Source: Gemmatimonadaceae bacterium (GTDB taxonomy: Bacteria; Gemmatimonadota; Gemmatimonadetes; Gemmatimonadales; Gemmatimonadaceae). Taken from it: a stretch of 64,000 nt of DNA. Of this stretch, positions 1 to 13,684 are shown in pieces (the stretch's first letter is position 1; each line of letters begins with the position of its first letter). Location: contig JACVCD010000012.1 of the NCBI GenBank assembly GCA_016742275.1, forward strand, positions 87,479-151,478. Reading direction: 5' to 3'. A model generated the notes under the pieces. The model was not told where the DNA came from and did no database searches. It worked only from the letters and a program-made list of their open reading frames with translations. The position numbers and the translations under genes were made by a program.

Positions 1-2
1 GA

Positions 3-788
3 GTCGAGCGCATTACGGACGTGCGCACCGCCCATTTACGTGAATATCTGTATTCCCTCAAGGATGCTGATCCTGAGCGGGGAATCGAGCCACGCGAGAA
101 CAGCACAGTGCGCCGTCGCTTGTCGGCGCTTCGGAGCTGGTTCCGTACGCTGATCGCTGAAGGCGTCATCACCGTCGATCCGACAGAACGCCTCGATGCT
201 CCACAGCGCTGGCGGACACTGCCGGATGTTCTCTCTGTTGATGACGTCACGAAGCTGCTATCGGCACCAAGCCTCGATGAACGTTTGGCGTTTCGCGACC
301 GCGCCATGCTCGAACTGGCCTACGGGGCAGGGCTTCGGGTGTCGGAGTGGATTGGTCTCGCGCAGAAGGACGTGCTGCTCGAGGACGGCCTCGTGCGGGT
401 GTTTGGTAAGGGCAGCAAGGAGCGGCTTGTGCCCATTGGGCGCTCAGCCATCGGTGCCGTGGCTGTGTATCTGCGCGAGCTCAGACCCGTGCTCGAGCGC
501 GGTCATGGCAAGGGTTTGTTGTTCCTGAACGGTCAGGGAAAGCCGCTCACCCGTATGGGGGCCTGGAAAATCCTGCAGAAGTACGTGACCATGGCCGGTA
601 TCGAAAAGCACGTCTCGCCCCACACGCTCCGGCACTCGTTTGCCACGCATTTGCTGGAAGGTGGGGCCGATCTGCGTGCGGTGCAGGAAATGCTGGGACA
701 TGCAGATATCGCCACGACGCAGATCTACACGCACATCGATCGTGAGTATCTTCGAAGTGTGCACAAGCAGTTCCACCCACGCGGCTGA
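3..788 (+). CDS. xerD/xerC: Tyrosine site-specific recombinase, XerC/XerD type (5' partial)
   Basis: Tyrosine recombinase of the family that resolves chromosome dimers at dif. The reading frame is open back to the window edge, with Xer-like residues before the first possible GTG at 21, so the N-terminus probably lies outside. The catalytic set is complete: Arg in GLRVSEW, Lys in GKGSKERLVP, His and Arg in SPHTLRHSFATHLL, His in LGHADIATTQ and the nucleophile Tyr in IYTH. The SAM-like N-terminal core-binding domain is partly visible (RRRLSALRSWF). Sequence alone does not say whether it is XerC, XerD or a single-recombinase XerH/XerS type. It lies about 19.5 kb from the dif-like site found in this window, which makes a chromosomal Xer role the likeliest one. 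Confidence 0.9.
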   Translation, partial: VERITDVRTAHLREYLYSLKDADPERGIEPRENSTVRRRLSALRSWFRTLIAEGVITVDPTERLDAPQRWRTLPDVLSVDDVTKLLSAPSLDERLAFRDRAMLELAYGAGLRVSEWIGLAQKDVLLEDGLVRVFGKGSKERLVPIGRSAIGAVAVYLRELRPVLERGHGKGLLFLNGQGKPLTRMGAWKILQKYVTMAGIEKHVSPHTLRHSFATHLLEGGADLRAVQEMLGHADIATTQIYTHIDREYLRSVHKQFHPRG

Positions 789-823
789 CGCCGCACTTTG
801 TCTCGCACGTCGCCCTGCAAGCC

Positions 824-1453
<630 letters not shown>

Positions 1454-2408
1454 TCACGAGGGAAAGCAGCACACTACCAATCAGCACCGCCGCCACCACG
1501 CCCAGTGACCAGCCAATGGGAATCGGGCGGATCTCACTGAGCAGCATCTTCACGCCAACAAAGGCCAGCACGATCGAGAGACCGTACTTGAGCAGGTGAA
1601 ACTTGCCGATGATGTTGGCCAGTACGAAGTACAGAGAACGCAGTCCCAGAATGGCGAATACGTTGGACGTATAGACGAGAAACGGATTACGCGTGACACC
1701 GAAAATGGCCGGAATGGAATCGAGGGCGAACACCACGTCAGTGGTCTCCACGAGCGCCAGCACAATGAACAGCGGCGTCGCCACCAACCGCACCGCGCCC
1801 CCAGGCGTCAGCGGCTCCCGCACAAAAAACTTTTCCCCGTGGAATCGGGTGGTGATGGGAATGAATCGCCGCACTAACCGAATGACGGGATTCTGCTCCG
1901 GTGCTACCTGACTTTCGCCACTGAAAGCCATCTTGAATCCGGTGTACACGAGAAATGCACCGAAGATGTAGATGATCCAGTGGTACTTGGCGAGCAACAC
2001 GGCACCGGCGCCAATCATGGCGCCACGCATGAGCAACGCGCCCAGAATGCCCCAGAAGAGCACGCGATGCTGCAGCTCCGGCGGAATGCGGAAATAGCCG
2101 AAGATCAGAATGAAGACGAACAGGTTGTCGACCGACAGCGCCTGTTCGACAAGGTAGCCGGCGTAGAACTCGAGCATCGACTGACGCCCGAGCGTCTGAC
2201 CTACCCAGACACCGAATCCGATGGCCAGCGAGATCCAGAGGGCACTCCAGCCCAGGGCTTCACGGACGGAGACCGCGTGCGCCTTGCGATTGAAGACGCC
2301 GAGGTCGAGCGCCAGCAGAAAGAGCACCAGCGCGTTGAAGCCGATCCACCACGAGACGGGCATGCCGGACCACGAGAAAAGGATGAGTACGACGCGTTCG
2401 CCACGTGT

Positions 2409-2437
2409 TTGCCTTGGCGCGCCGAACCGGGTATCTT
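2409..2437 (+). promoter_or_regulatory. Candidate housekeeping promoter of the kds-lpt operon
   Basis: A -35 element TTGCCT (2409-2414) and a -10 element TATCTT (2432-2437) are separated by 17 bases, a good sigma-70-like layout. It sits 46 bases before the chosen kdsB start in the terC-kdsB gap. It would drive the nine-gene overlapping series that follows. Prediction only; no transcription start is known. Confidence 0.45.
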
Positions 2438-2482
2438 AACTGGCGTGAATTTTGCTGCAACTCCGACCCGTCCGACGGGAAA

Positions 2483-5778
<3,296 letters not shown>

Positions 5779-5782
<4 letters not shown>

Positions 5783-6450
5783 GCGTGTCGAACACGCAGC
5801 CGGCCTCAGCACCGGATGTGCTGCCTCCTTTGTCGCGCGCACGCGATGTGTCGGACACGTTGCGTGCGAAGGCACGTCGTATCCGGCTGGTCTGTTTTGA
5901 TGTCGACGGAGTGTTGACGGACGGAGGCATTTACCTCGGCGCCACGCGCGACGGTCCCGCGGACCATGCTTTCGAACTCAAGCGCTACGACATTCAGGAC
6001 GGGTTGGGCATGGTGTTGCTGCGCGAGTCCGGATTGACACTTGCCATCATCACGGGACGCGTATCAGCCAGTGTCGCGCTGCGTGCGCGCGAACTGCGCA
6101 TCACGCACTGCATTCAGGATCCGGAAGCGCGAAAGCTGCCGGCACTGCGTACGCTGTGCGAAGAACTCGGCGTCTCATTCGACGAAGTGGCGTTTGTCGG
6201 TGACGATCTTCCCGACCTTGGTGTATTGCGTGAGGTCGGTCTGCCCGTAGCGGTTGGTAATGCGGTTCCTGAAGTCCGGCGCGTAGCCGCAGTGCAACTC
6301 AAGGCACGCGGTGGCCAGGGCGCCGTACGCGAGTTTGCCGAATGGCTGTTGTCGGCACGTGATGAGTGGGATGATGCCGTGGAGCGCTATGTACGCAGTC
6401 GCAGTGAAGTACGTCCAAGTATGGCCTCGGAAGTCGGGGCGTCCGCATGA
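5779..6450 (+). CDS. kdsC: KDO-8-phosphate phosphatase (HAD superfamily)
   Basis: Dephosphorylates KDO-8-phosphate to KDO. 223 residues, with a tail-less C0-type HAD fold. Motif I is FDVDGVLTDGG with nucleophile Asp41 and acid/base Asp43; motif II is IITGR; motif IV is FVGDDLPDLGVL. About 35 residues precede the HAD core, longer than in E. coli KdsC, but the ATGA overlap with kdsA supports this start. The stop overlaps the kdsD start in the same way, indicating translational coupling. Confidence 0.93.
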
Positions 6451-7436
6451 GTGAGCGAGCCGAAACCACTGCGGCACGCCGCGCGGAGATTGTGTTGCGA
6501 GGGCAGCGCGTGCTGGCGCTCGAGGCAGAAGCGCTGCGTGCGTCGGAACGTGACTTGGGCGAAGCCTTTGCTACCGCTGTCGAGCTGCTCACGGCCTGTC
6601 GTGGTCGCGTCATCATTGCTGGCGTCGGCAAGTCGGGCAACGTGGCGCGAAAGATGGCCGCCACGTTCACGTCAACCGGAACACCGGCGCTCTTTCTGCA
6701 TCCGGTGGAGAGCGTGCATGGTGATCTCGGCATCGTTGGTGCAGACGATGTCGCCATCCTTATCTCGAAAAGCGGCGAAAGCGAAGAACTGCTCGGTCTG
6801 ATCGAGGCATTGGCGCGTCTTGGTGTGCGCATGATCGCGATGACGGCCGGACCTGAATCGCGCCTGGCGCGTCATGCGGATGTGACGCTCGATCTGTTGG
6901 TCAAGGAAGAGGCGTGTCCGCACGACCTCGCGCCTACCACCAGCACAACGGTTACCATGGCACTGGGTGATGCGTTGGCGGTGGCGGTGCTACTCGAAAA
7001 AGGCTTCCGACCCGAAGACTTCGCGCGACTGCACCCCGGCGGTGCGCTTGGTCGACGTCTGCTGACGCGTGTTGGGGATGTCATGGAGCGCGACCGTCTG
7101 CCGGTGCTGGCCCCGACGGCCACTATGCGTGATGCGGTCGTGCAACTGGCCGAGCGTCGCGGGCTCGCGATCGTCGTGGAACAGGGCCGGGTATCAGGGG
7201 TGGTCACCGCTGGGGATCTCACACGCCTGCTTGAACGGCAGGACGACGTGCTGAGTGTGCCCGTGACGTCTGTGATGACTGTGGCGCCGCGCGTCGCACA
7301 TGAACATGAACTGGGGAGTGCGGTAGTGCACCGGATGGAAACGCATGGCATCATGGCCATGCCGGTACTGGATGCGCAGGAACAACTCGTCGGAGTCGTG
7401 CACCTGCATGACCTCATGCGCGCAGGTGCCGCATGA
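6447..7436 (+). CDS. kdsD: D-arabinose-5-phosphate isomerase (SIS + two CBS domains)
   Basis: Converts ribulose-5-phosphate to arabinose-5-phosphate, the KdsA substrate. 329 residues, standard for KdsD/KpsF. The SIS domain spans about residues 40-175, with GVGKSGNVARKMAATFTSTG and the VESVHGDLG segment carrying the active-site His. Two CBS domains follow from about residue 210 (DVMERDRLPVL and SVMTVAPRV). It completes the KDO pathway within the operon. ATGA overlaps link it to both kdsC and lptC. Confidence 0.95.
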   Translation: MSERAETTAARRAEIVLRGQRVLALEAEALRASERDLGEAFATAVELLTACRGRVIIAGVGKSGNVARKMAATFTSTGTPALFLHPVESVHGDLGIVGADDVAILISKSGESEELLGLIEALARLGVRMIAMTAGPESRLARHADVTLDLLVKEEACPHDLAPTTSTTVTMALGDALAVAVLLEKGFRPEDFARLHPGGALGRRLLTRVGDVMERDRLPVLAPTATMRDAVVQLAERRGLAIVVEQGRVSGVVTAGDLTRLLERQDDVLSVPVTSVMTVAPRVAHEHELGSAVVHRMETHGIMAMPVLDAQEQLVGVVHLHDLMRAGAA

Positions 7437-8011
7437 CATTGGTCTGGCAATCGCGCGTCCGTTGGTTGATGACACTCTCCGTGGCGGTGGTCACACTCTC
7501 TGCGGCGGCCTGCCCACAGAAGCCCAAGAGCAAGGTGGCTCGTACCGCAAAGGCTCTTCTGCCGGATTCGGCAGAGCAGATGGGATTTGGTGTCCGGACC
7601 TACCTCACGGACAAGGGTATCAACAAGGGCGAGCTGCTTGGTGATACGGCCCTCTGGTACGACGATGGTACGCGACTCGAGCTGCGTCGCGTGAATCTCA
7701 CCTTCTTCACGTCGATGGGTGAGAAGGATGGGGTCATGACCTCACGTACCGCGTCGTACACCTCTCGGCTTTCCCGTATCGAAGCACGCGGTGATGTGGT
7801 AGTTCTGCGCAACGATGGCAAGCGACTCACCACACAACAGTTGGTGTATGATCAGGTCCGCAATCAGTTCTTCACCGATTCGTCATTCGTGCTGAACGAA
7901 CCCAACCGTCAATTGTCCGGCATCGGATTCGAGTCTGATCCACAGCTGACGAATTTCCGTTGCTTGCGTGCGTGCAAGGGCGTCGCACCGGTCAAGGTCC
8001 CCGCGCAGTGA
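7433..8011 (+). CDS. lptC: LptC-family LPS export protein, putative lipoprotein
   Basis: 192 residues with an N-terminal hydrophobic segment (about 10-26) followed by Cys27 in SAAAC, a weak lipobox. The rest matches the LptC beta-jellyroll pattern: DTALWYDDGTRLELRRV, MTSRTASYTSRLSRIEARGDVVV, LTTQQLVYD. In E. coli LptC is anchored by a transmembrane helix and receives LPS from LptBFG; here a lipid anchor is possible but unproven. Assignment rests on this pattern and on position between kdsD and an LptA-like gene and lptB, with overlaps on both sides. Confidence 0.8.
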   Translation: MTLVWQSRVRWLMTLSVAVVTLSAAACPQKPKSKVARTAKALLPDSAEQMGFGVRTYLTDKGINKGELLGDTALWYDDGTRLELRRVNLTFFTSMGEKDGVMTSRTASYTSRLSRIEARGDVVVLRNDGKRLTTQQLVYDQVRNQFFTDSSFVLNEPNRQLSGIGFESDPQLTNFRCLRACKGVAPVKVPAQ

Positions 8012-9930
8012 GTGATTTGCATACCAACGAGCAGCCACTGAGCCATCTCACGAGGCGGGCCACCCGCCTCGCGGCGTGGCGTGTGGCCATCGTGCTCGTT
8101 GCTGCGGTGGTCGCGGGTTGCCGCGGAACGAGCCGCGCACGTCCTGGCGCGGCTGGCGCACCAGGTGCACCGGCTGCGCGTGGCGATACCACGATTGCGC
8201 GCCCAGGTGTCGTTCCCGGTGCGCGTCCGGACAGTGCGCAGCGCCCACCGGCAGTTCGCCCAGATAGCCTGATCGACTCCACAGCGCGCGATTCCGTGCA
8301 ACGTGATTCGCTGGCTAAGGATTCGCTGGCGCGCATCACCGCTCGCCGCGATTCAATCGTTCGCGATTCGGTCGTAAAGGATTCGGTGGCAAAGGCACGT
8401 CGACGCACGCCGGTTTCCCGCGACTGTGTGTTGAACACATCCGAATCTCCCCCGGAAACTCGGATGCTTTATAGCCGGGTGGCGGAGAACGTGTCCAACA
8501 CATTCATCGGCGGTGGTTTCATCGGCCGATGCGAGGGGGAAAGCAATCGACTCCGTGCCGATAGTGCCGAGCAGTTCCAGGCCGCCGGCATCGTGAATCT
8601 TTATGGGAACGTGGTTTACGAAGAGATCGGCAAAATGCAGATGACGGCTGCTCACGCGACTTACTTCACGCGCGAAGGCCGCCTGTATGCCGACGGAAAT
8701 GTGGTAGCGACTCAGCTGGCGACCGGCAGCACGTTTTCAGGTCCCACCATGGAGTACTATCGTGCGACACCGGAGCGTCCAGTTTCCCGCTTGGTATCGC
8801 CACAGCGTTCGACCGCTCGTGTGGTGGAGAAGGACAGCACGGGACGGTTGCAGCCCCCCGTCGTCATTGTCGCCAATCGCTTTGAGGATGCGGGTGACTC
8901 GCTCCTCATGGCCTGGGGAGACGTAACGATCGATCGCGAACGCATCAATGGCCGCAGCGATAGCGCAGCGTTCGACAAGGTCAGTCAAAAAGCGCGATTG
9001 GTTCGTGGCGCACGCATCACGAACACGGACTCAGCCCAACGCTTTGTGCTGACCGGCGACACAATCGATCTCTACAGCACGGATCGTAAGCTTGATCGGG
9101 TATACGCCATGCATAAGTCCACGGCGACCAATGATCAGCTGGTCCTCAATGCCGAACGTATCGACCTCCGCCTGAAGGATCAGGAGCTGTCAGAAGCCTT
9201 TGCCTTTGGCAAGGGGCGCGCACGAGCGACCACACCACAGCAGGACGTGGAAGCGGATTCGATGCGCATTCGCATGGGGGACCGTTTGGTACGGGAAGTA
9301 CGTGCTATCGGCGGCGCGATTGCCGTCGGCACGCCGGATACGGCACGTATTCGGACCGACGCAAAGGATGTGCTCCGCGGCGACAGTGTCTTTGCCTTTT
9401 TCGATACCACAGCCGTGGACTCTGCCGCAACTCGTGCCGCTCGTCCTGCTGGAGCAGGTGCTTCACAGAAATCGTCGAGTCAGACCAAACTGCAGGAAAT
9501 TCGCGCGATGGGGAACGCCAGTTCGCTCTTCCACATTGCCAACAGTCGCGGGCCAAATGCTGCTCCCGGAATCAATTACGTGCGCGGTATCCGGATCTAC
9601 GTGAACTTCGATACAGGTGCCGTCCGCGATGTGCGGGTCGATTCGGCGGCGAGCGGCGTGTATCTCGAACCGGCTCCCGATAGTCTGTCTGATACCACCC
9701 GTCGGGACACGACGGGACGCCGACCGCGCCCCGACTCCGTACGGCCACGGCCGGATACCTTGCAGCACACGCCTTCCATTTCTTCGATTCCACCGGTAGC
9801 GTCGCTCTCATCACCCGGCTTCCTGGATAACGGGACCGGGAGACCCGGCTCCGCACCTGCGTTTCCGGGACGCGCACCAACCGTGCGCAGCACGTACTAT
9901 TCGCCATACGCCCTTCGTCGCCGGATATGA
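8008..9930 (+). CDS. lptA: LptA/OstA-domain LPS transport protein, putative lipoprotein with RDS-repeat linker
   Basis: A GTG start at 8008 overlapping the lptC stop gives 640 residues, far more than the roughly 185 of E. coli LptA. The N-terminal hydrophobic stretch ends at Cys38 in VVAGC, a good lipobox. Residues about 86-130 form a low-complexity linker of repeated RDS/KDS units. From about residue 150 OstA-like beta repeats appear ([62 protein letters not shown]). The C-terminal 60 residues are rich in Pro, Arg and Asp. Likely role: part of the periplasmic bridge carrying LPS from LptC to LptD. Confidence 0.8.
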   Translation: MSDLHTNEQPLSHLTRRATRLAAWRVAIVLVAAVVAGCRGTSRARPGAAGAPGAPAARGDTTIARPGVVPGARPDSAQRPPAVRPDSLIDSTARDSVQRDSLAKDSLARITARRDSIVRDSVVKDSVAKARRRTPVSRDCVLNTSESPPETRMLYSRVAENVSNTFIGGGFIGRCEGESNRLRADSAEQFQAAGIVNLYGNVVYEEIGKMQMTAAHATYFTREGRLYADGNVVATQLATGSTFSGPTMEYYRATPERPVSRLVSPQRSTARVVEKDSTGRLQPPVVIVANRFEDAGDSLLMAWGDVTIDRERINGRSDSAAFDKVSQKARLVRGARITNTDSAQRFVLTGDTIDLYSTDRKLDRVYAMHKSTATNDQLVLNAERIDLRLKDQELSEAFAFGKGRARATTPQQDVEADSMRIRMGDRLVREVRAIGGAIAVGTPDTARIRTDAKDVLRGDSVFAFFDTTAVDSAATRAARPAGAGASQKSSSQTKLQEIRAMGNASSLFHIANSRGPNAAPGINYVRGIRIYVNFDTGAVRDVRVDSAASGVYLEPAPDSLSDTTRRDTTGRRPRPDSVRPRPDTLQHTPSISSIPPVASLSSPGFLDNGTGRPGSAPAFPGRAPTVRSTYYSPYALRRRI

Positions 9931-11135
9931 CCAACCAGCCGGATTCTCCCCCTGCGTCACCCCTCGCGGCCGTGCAAACGGCGGTAGAGCAGGCCGTACA
10001 CGGGGATCGCAGTGTGGCGGTGGTACTTCGGGCGATGCTGGAAGAGAGCGACGCGACAGGAGTCGCACCTCTCAACCTCCTGGCGACGCGATTCATCGAG
10101 CGCACGCGTGATGGACAGTTCCGGTCGCCTGATGAAGTACGTGCGCATCTCGTGCACGCCATGTTGCCGCGACTGGCCGCCGCTGGGCTGCTCGAGCCCA
10201 TTCCGGCCGGAAACGCACCGGACCTCGCCGTCACACTGGGTTCCGTGCTACGGGAGCTGCCTCTCGAGGAACGCACCGCCCTGTATGACGTATTGCGCCA
10301 CACGGGTGAGCATCGGCAGCCCACTGCAACACCGATTGCGTCCAAGGCCGTAGCCGCCGGTCAGGGATCGGTGCTCGGTGCCGATGGTCTTGTGAAGGTG
10401 TATCGCGGCCGCCGCGTGGTGAACGATGTGGCCGTGCAGGTGCAGCAGGGCGAGATCGTGGGCCTCCTGGGTCCCAATGGCGCTGGCAAAACCACGACGT
10501 TCTACATGCTCGTGGGACTCATCGCTCCACAGGCCGGCAAGATCAAAATGGACGGCCGGGATATCACCAGCATGCCCATGTATCAGCGGGCACGCCAGGG
10601 AATCGGGTATCTGTCGCAGGAGCCCTCGATCTTCCGCAAGCTGACCGTCGAACAGAACATTCTGGCGATTCTCGAAACGCTGCCGCTCTCTGACTCCGAG
10701 CGCAGTGCCCGACTTGAATCGTTGCTCGATGAGCTCAAGATCAAGCACCTGCGCAAGAGCAAGGCGTTTCAATTGTCAGGTGGCGAACGACGCCGCCTCG
10801 AGATCACGCGCGCACTGGTCACCGAGCCCAAGTTCATGATGCTCGATGAACCGTTCGCGGGCGTCGATCCCATTGCCGTGCACGATATCCAGTCCATCGT
10901 CGCAGATCTGCGCCATCGCGGGATCGGCGTGCTCATCTCCGACCACAATGTCGAGCAGACCCTCGATATCGTGGATCGTGCGTACATCATGTTCGACGGT
11001 CAGGTCAAGGTTTCAGGCACTGTGCGAGAGCTGGTCTTCGACGACGAAGTCGCCCGCATTTATCTCGGCCCCACGCTCACCGCCCGCCTGCGGGAGCGAT
11101 TTGCTGAGGACGAGGCTGAGGCGGTCATCGGATGA
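9927..11135 (+). CDS. lptB: LPS export ABC transporter ATPase with an N-terminal extension
   Basis: The ATP-binding subunit of the LptBFG extractor. Residues about 149-390 are a standard LptB: Walker [10 protein letters not shown] (182-190), signature [11 protein letters not shown] (283 on), Walker [14 protein letters not shown] (303 on) and the [16 protein letters not shown] switch. The first ~148 residues are an extra predicted-helical region ([42 protein letters not shown]) of unknown function. The ATGA overlap with lptA supports the long form; GTG 10371 could start a short form. The stop overlaps rpoN. Confidence 0.93.
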   Translation: MTNQPDSPPASPLAAVQTAVEQAVHGDRSVAVVLRAMLEESDATGVAPLNLLATRFIERTRDGQFRSPDEVRAHLVHAMLPRLAAAGLLEPIPAGNAPDLAVTLGSVLRELPLEERTALYDVLRHTGEHRQPTATPIASKAVAAGQGSVLGADGLVKVYRGRRVVNDVAVQVQQGEIVGLLGPNGAGKTTTFYMLVGLIAPQAGKIKMDGRDITSMPMYQRARQGIGYLSQEPSIFRKLTVEQNILAILETLPLSDSERSARLESLLDELKIKHLRKSKAFQLSGGERRRLEITRALVTEPKFMMLDEPFAGVDPIAVHDIQSIVADLRHRGIGVLISDHNVEQTLDIVDRAYIMFDGQVKVSGTVRELVFDDEVARIYLGPTLTARLRERFAEDEAEAVIG

Positions 11136-12625
11136 AGACTGGCCTCCAGCAGACGACCGGTCTCCGTCAGGAGCTCAAGGTCAATCCACGCCTGTATCAG
11201 GCGATGGATCTGCTGTACATGCCGCTGCTCGATTTGCAGCAGCACCTCAAGCAGGAATTGCTCACCAATCCGTTCCTCGAACTCGTTGAACCCGAGGACG
11301 AAGACGACGACAGTGGTGACGTCGAGGAAGTACCGGAGCCGCAGGATCTCGCGGAACCCGAGGCGTCATCGGAGCCTGAGCCCGAGAAGACCGGCGATGA
11401 TGATGTCGACTGGGAAGCGGTGCTACTGGATGGCTTCGAAACCGGTGGGCAGCGCGAAGAGAACGAGCAGCGTGAGTACTACGAACCCGTCACCGTTGCT
11501 TCACGTGATCTGGCGGACCATCTCGGCGAACAGCTCTCGCTGCTCGACCTCACGCCGCGCCAGCAGTTTTTGGCTGAAGAGTTCGTCGGCAACATCAACG
11601 ACGACGGGTATCTCGCGTGTCCGGTTGATGAGATCCGTGAGGCGGTGAACGAACTGCTGCATCGTGAAGCCGAAGAGCGCGACATTCACGGTGACATTCC
11701 GATCTTCACCGAAGACGACATGCTCAGCATGTTGCGCATCCTTCAGGATCTCGATCCGCCGGGTGTTGGTGCGCGCGATCTGCGTGAATGCCTGCTGCTG
11801 CAGTTGCGCGCGGCCGGCCAGCAGGATTCGCTCGCCTATCGCCTCGTGCATGAAGCATTCGAGGAACTGATCGCGCATCGCTGGAGCGAACTGGCCAAGC
11901 GCTTCGGGATCAGCGCGCAGGATGTGCAGGGCGCCGCGGATGAAATTGCCAAACTCGATCCCAAGCCGGGACTTCGCTTCAGCTCGGGCAACGACAACTA
12001 CATCATCCCGGATCTGGTTGTCGAGAAGATCGATGGGCATTACCACATCTTCCTGAACGACGGCAATCTGCCGCGCCTCAAGCTTTCGCGAACCTATCAG
12101 GATCTGGCGCGCGACAAGAAGCGCTTTGATACCGAGAGCAAGGATTTCATTGCGTCGAAGCTCAATTCGGCCAACTGGATGATCCAGGCCATCGAGCAGC
12201 GCCGGCAGACGATGCTCAAGGTCATGCACTACATCGTCGATCGGCAGAAGGACTTTTTTGAGAAGGGCGTGCAGGCGCTCCGCCCGCTCACGTTGCGTGA
12301 AGTCGCCGAAGCGGTGGGCATGCATGAATCCACCGTGAGCCGCGTGACGAACGAAAAGTTCGTGCAGACGCCGCGTGGTGTGCTGCCACTCAAGTTCTTC
12401 TTCTCGTCCGGCTTGTCTACGGCCGATGGCGACGATGTCTCGGCGCGCGGTATCAAGGATCAGATCGAGAAATTGGTTTCAGGTGAGGATCCCAAGAACC
12501 CACTCACCGATCAGGCCATCGTGGAAATCCTGCAGGAAACCGGCGTACAGATTGCCCGGCGCACCGTGGCCAAATATCGTGACCAGCTGGGCGTACTGCC
12601 CGCACGTATGCGTAAGCGCGTTTGA
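11132..12625 (+). CDS. rpoN: RNA polymerase sigma-54 factor
   Basis: Alternative sigma factor requiring AAA+ activators. 497 residues. The Gln/Leu-rich activator-interacting region I is at the start ([29 protein letters not shown]), an acidic region II follows (about 50-110), then the core-binding domain, a helix-turn-helix region ([20 protein letters not shown]) and the RpoN box ARRTVAKYR at residues 475-483. The position directly after lptB matches many proteobacteria (lptA-lptB-rpoN). An ATGA overlap couples it to lptB. No activator gene is visible in the window. Confidence 0.97.
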   Translation: MKTGLQQTTGLRQELKVNPRLYQAMDLLYMPLLDLQQHLKQELLTNPFLELVEPEDEDDDSGDVEEVPEPQDLAEPEASSEPEPEKTGDDDVDWEAVLLDGFETGGQREENEQREYYEPVTVASRDLADHLGEQLSLLDLTPRQQFLAEEFVGNINDDGYLACPVDEIREAVNELLHREAEERDIHGDIPIFTEDDMLSMLRILQDLDPPGVGARDLRECLLLQLRAAGQQDSLAYRLVHEAFEELIAHRWSELAKRFGISAQDVQGAADEIAKLDPKPGLRFSSGNDNYIIPDLVVEKIDGHYHIFLNDGNLPRLKLSRTYQDLARDKKRFDTESKDFIASKLNSANWMIQAIEQRRQTMLKVMHYIVDRQKDFFEKGVQALRPLTLREVAEAVGMHESTVSRVTNEKFVQTPRGVLPLKFFFSSGLSTADGDDVSARGIKDQIEKLVSGEDPKNPLTDQAIVEILQETGVQIARRTVAKYRDQLGVLPARMRKRV

Positions 12626-12676
12626 GCGCTCGCACACGGTAATTCAGCGCCGCTGTCCCTCCGCTCCTCGCCCCTC

Positions 12677-13684
12677 ATGGCCGTCAGTATTTCGTCTTCG
12701 CGTCCTTCGGCACGTCGTCCGCTCAATGCGTCCGTCGATGTCAGCGTGCTTGTTCCTGCCAAGGACGAAGCCGGCAATCTCGCGCTGTTCATGGAGCTGT
12801 GTGAGGCCATGATTCGCGAGCAGTCGGCGCGCTATGAAGTGGTGGTGGTGGACGATGGGTCTTCGGATGCGAGCTGGACGCTTCTACAGGAACTCGCAGA
12901 GCGGTACGCCTTCCTGCGCCCCGTGCGACATCGTGCCCAGCGCGGTATCGCCGAAGCGCTGCGTACGGGCTATCTGCATGCGCACGGTGACATCCTCGTG
13001 TTCTATCCGGCCGATCTGCAATTCAAGCCGGAAGACATTCCGTCGCTGGTGGGGCCCATTCTCGCCGGTGAGTCAGACATGGTCACCGGATTCAAGCAGG
13101 GCAAATACGAGAAGGCCTTTGTTTCACGCATCTACAATGGATTGAGCCGCACACTGTTCCACATTCCTGTGCGCGATCTCAACAACGTGAAGGCCTATCG
13201 CCGTGAAGTCATGGCGTCATTGCCGATGCGGCCGGATTTTCATCGCTACATGATCGTGATGGCGGCTGCGCAGGGGTACACGGTCACCGAAGTACCCATT
13301 CCCCTCTATTCACGCCACTCCGGACGATCGAAGTTCGGCCTGTCGCGCATCCCGGTGGGTGTGATCGATATGGTGGCCGTCTGGTTTGAGCTCCGCTTCG
13401 GACAGAAGCCGCTACTCGCATTTGGTATGTTGGGCGCCGCACTCTTTGCCATTGGCGTACTTTCCGGATTGGGTGCATTGGTGTGGCTCGCCGTCACCGG
13501 CCAAGGTCAGCGCTGGGTGTGGACCGTGATTCAGACATCCATGATCCTCGGCTCCGTCTTCTTTGCCACCGGCCTGCTCGGCGAACAGATCGCCCAGCAG
13601 CGTGCGGAAGTTCGCGAATTGCGCCGGGAACTCGATGATGTTGCTACCACTCAGCAAGAGACGCTCACCTCGAGCGATCGGTAG
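12677..13684 (+). CDS. Glycosyltransferase family 2, membrane-anchored (DPM/ArnC-like)
   Basis: 335 residues. The N-terminal GT2 catalytic domain shows VSVLVPAKDEAGNL, VVVVDDGSSDASW and YPADLQFKPED, the last carrying the acidic metal-binding residues. Two C-terminal transmembrane segments (about 246-275 and 283-305) and a short charged tail follow. This layout suits polyprenyl-phosphate sugar transferases and ArnC-like enzymes. It is first in a group of glycosyl-transfer and membrane proteins; gaps to neighbours are 51 bases (rpoN) and none (next gene). The sugar and acceptor cannot be read from sequence. Confidence 0.85.
   Translation: MAVSISSSRPSARRPLNASVDVSVLVPAKDEAGNLALFMELCEAMIREQSARYEVVVVDDGSSDASWTLLQELAERYAFLRPVRHRAQRGIAEALRTGYLHAHGDILVFYPADLQFKPEDIPSLVGPILAGESDMVTGFKQGKYEKAFVSRIYNGLSRTLFHIPVRDLNNVKAYRREVMASLPMRPDFHRYMIVMAAAQGYTVTEVPIPLYSRHSGRSKFGLSRIPVGVIDMVAVWFELRFGQKPLLAFGMLGAALFAIGVLSGLGALVWLAVTGQGQRWVWTVIQTSMILGSVFFATGLLGEQIAQQRAEVRELRRELDDVATTQQETLTSSDR

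Noticed and set aside
2364..2482. Manganese riboswitch ahead of terC
   Set aside because: The gap is short and shows no yybP-ykoY-like paired structure or conserved loops that I could recognise.
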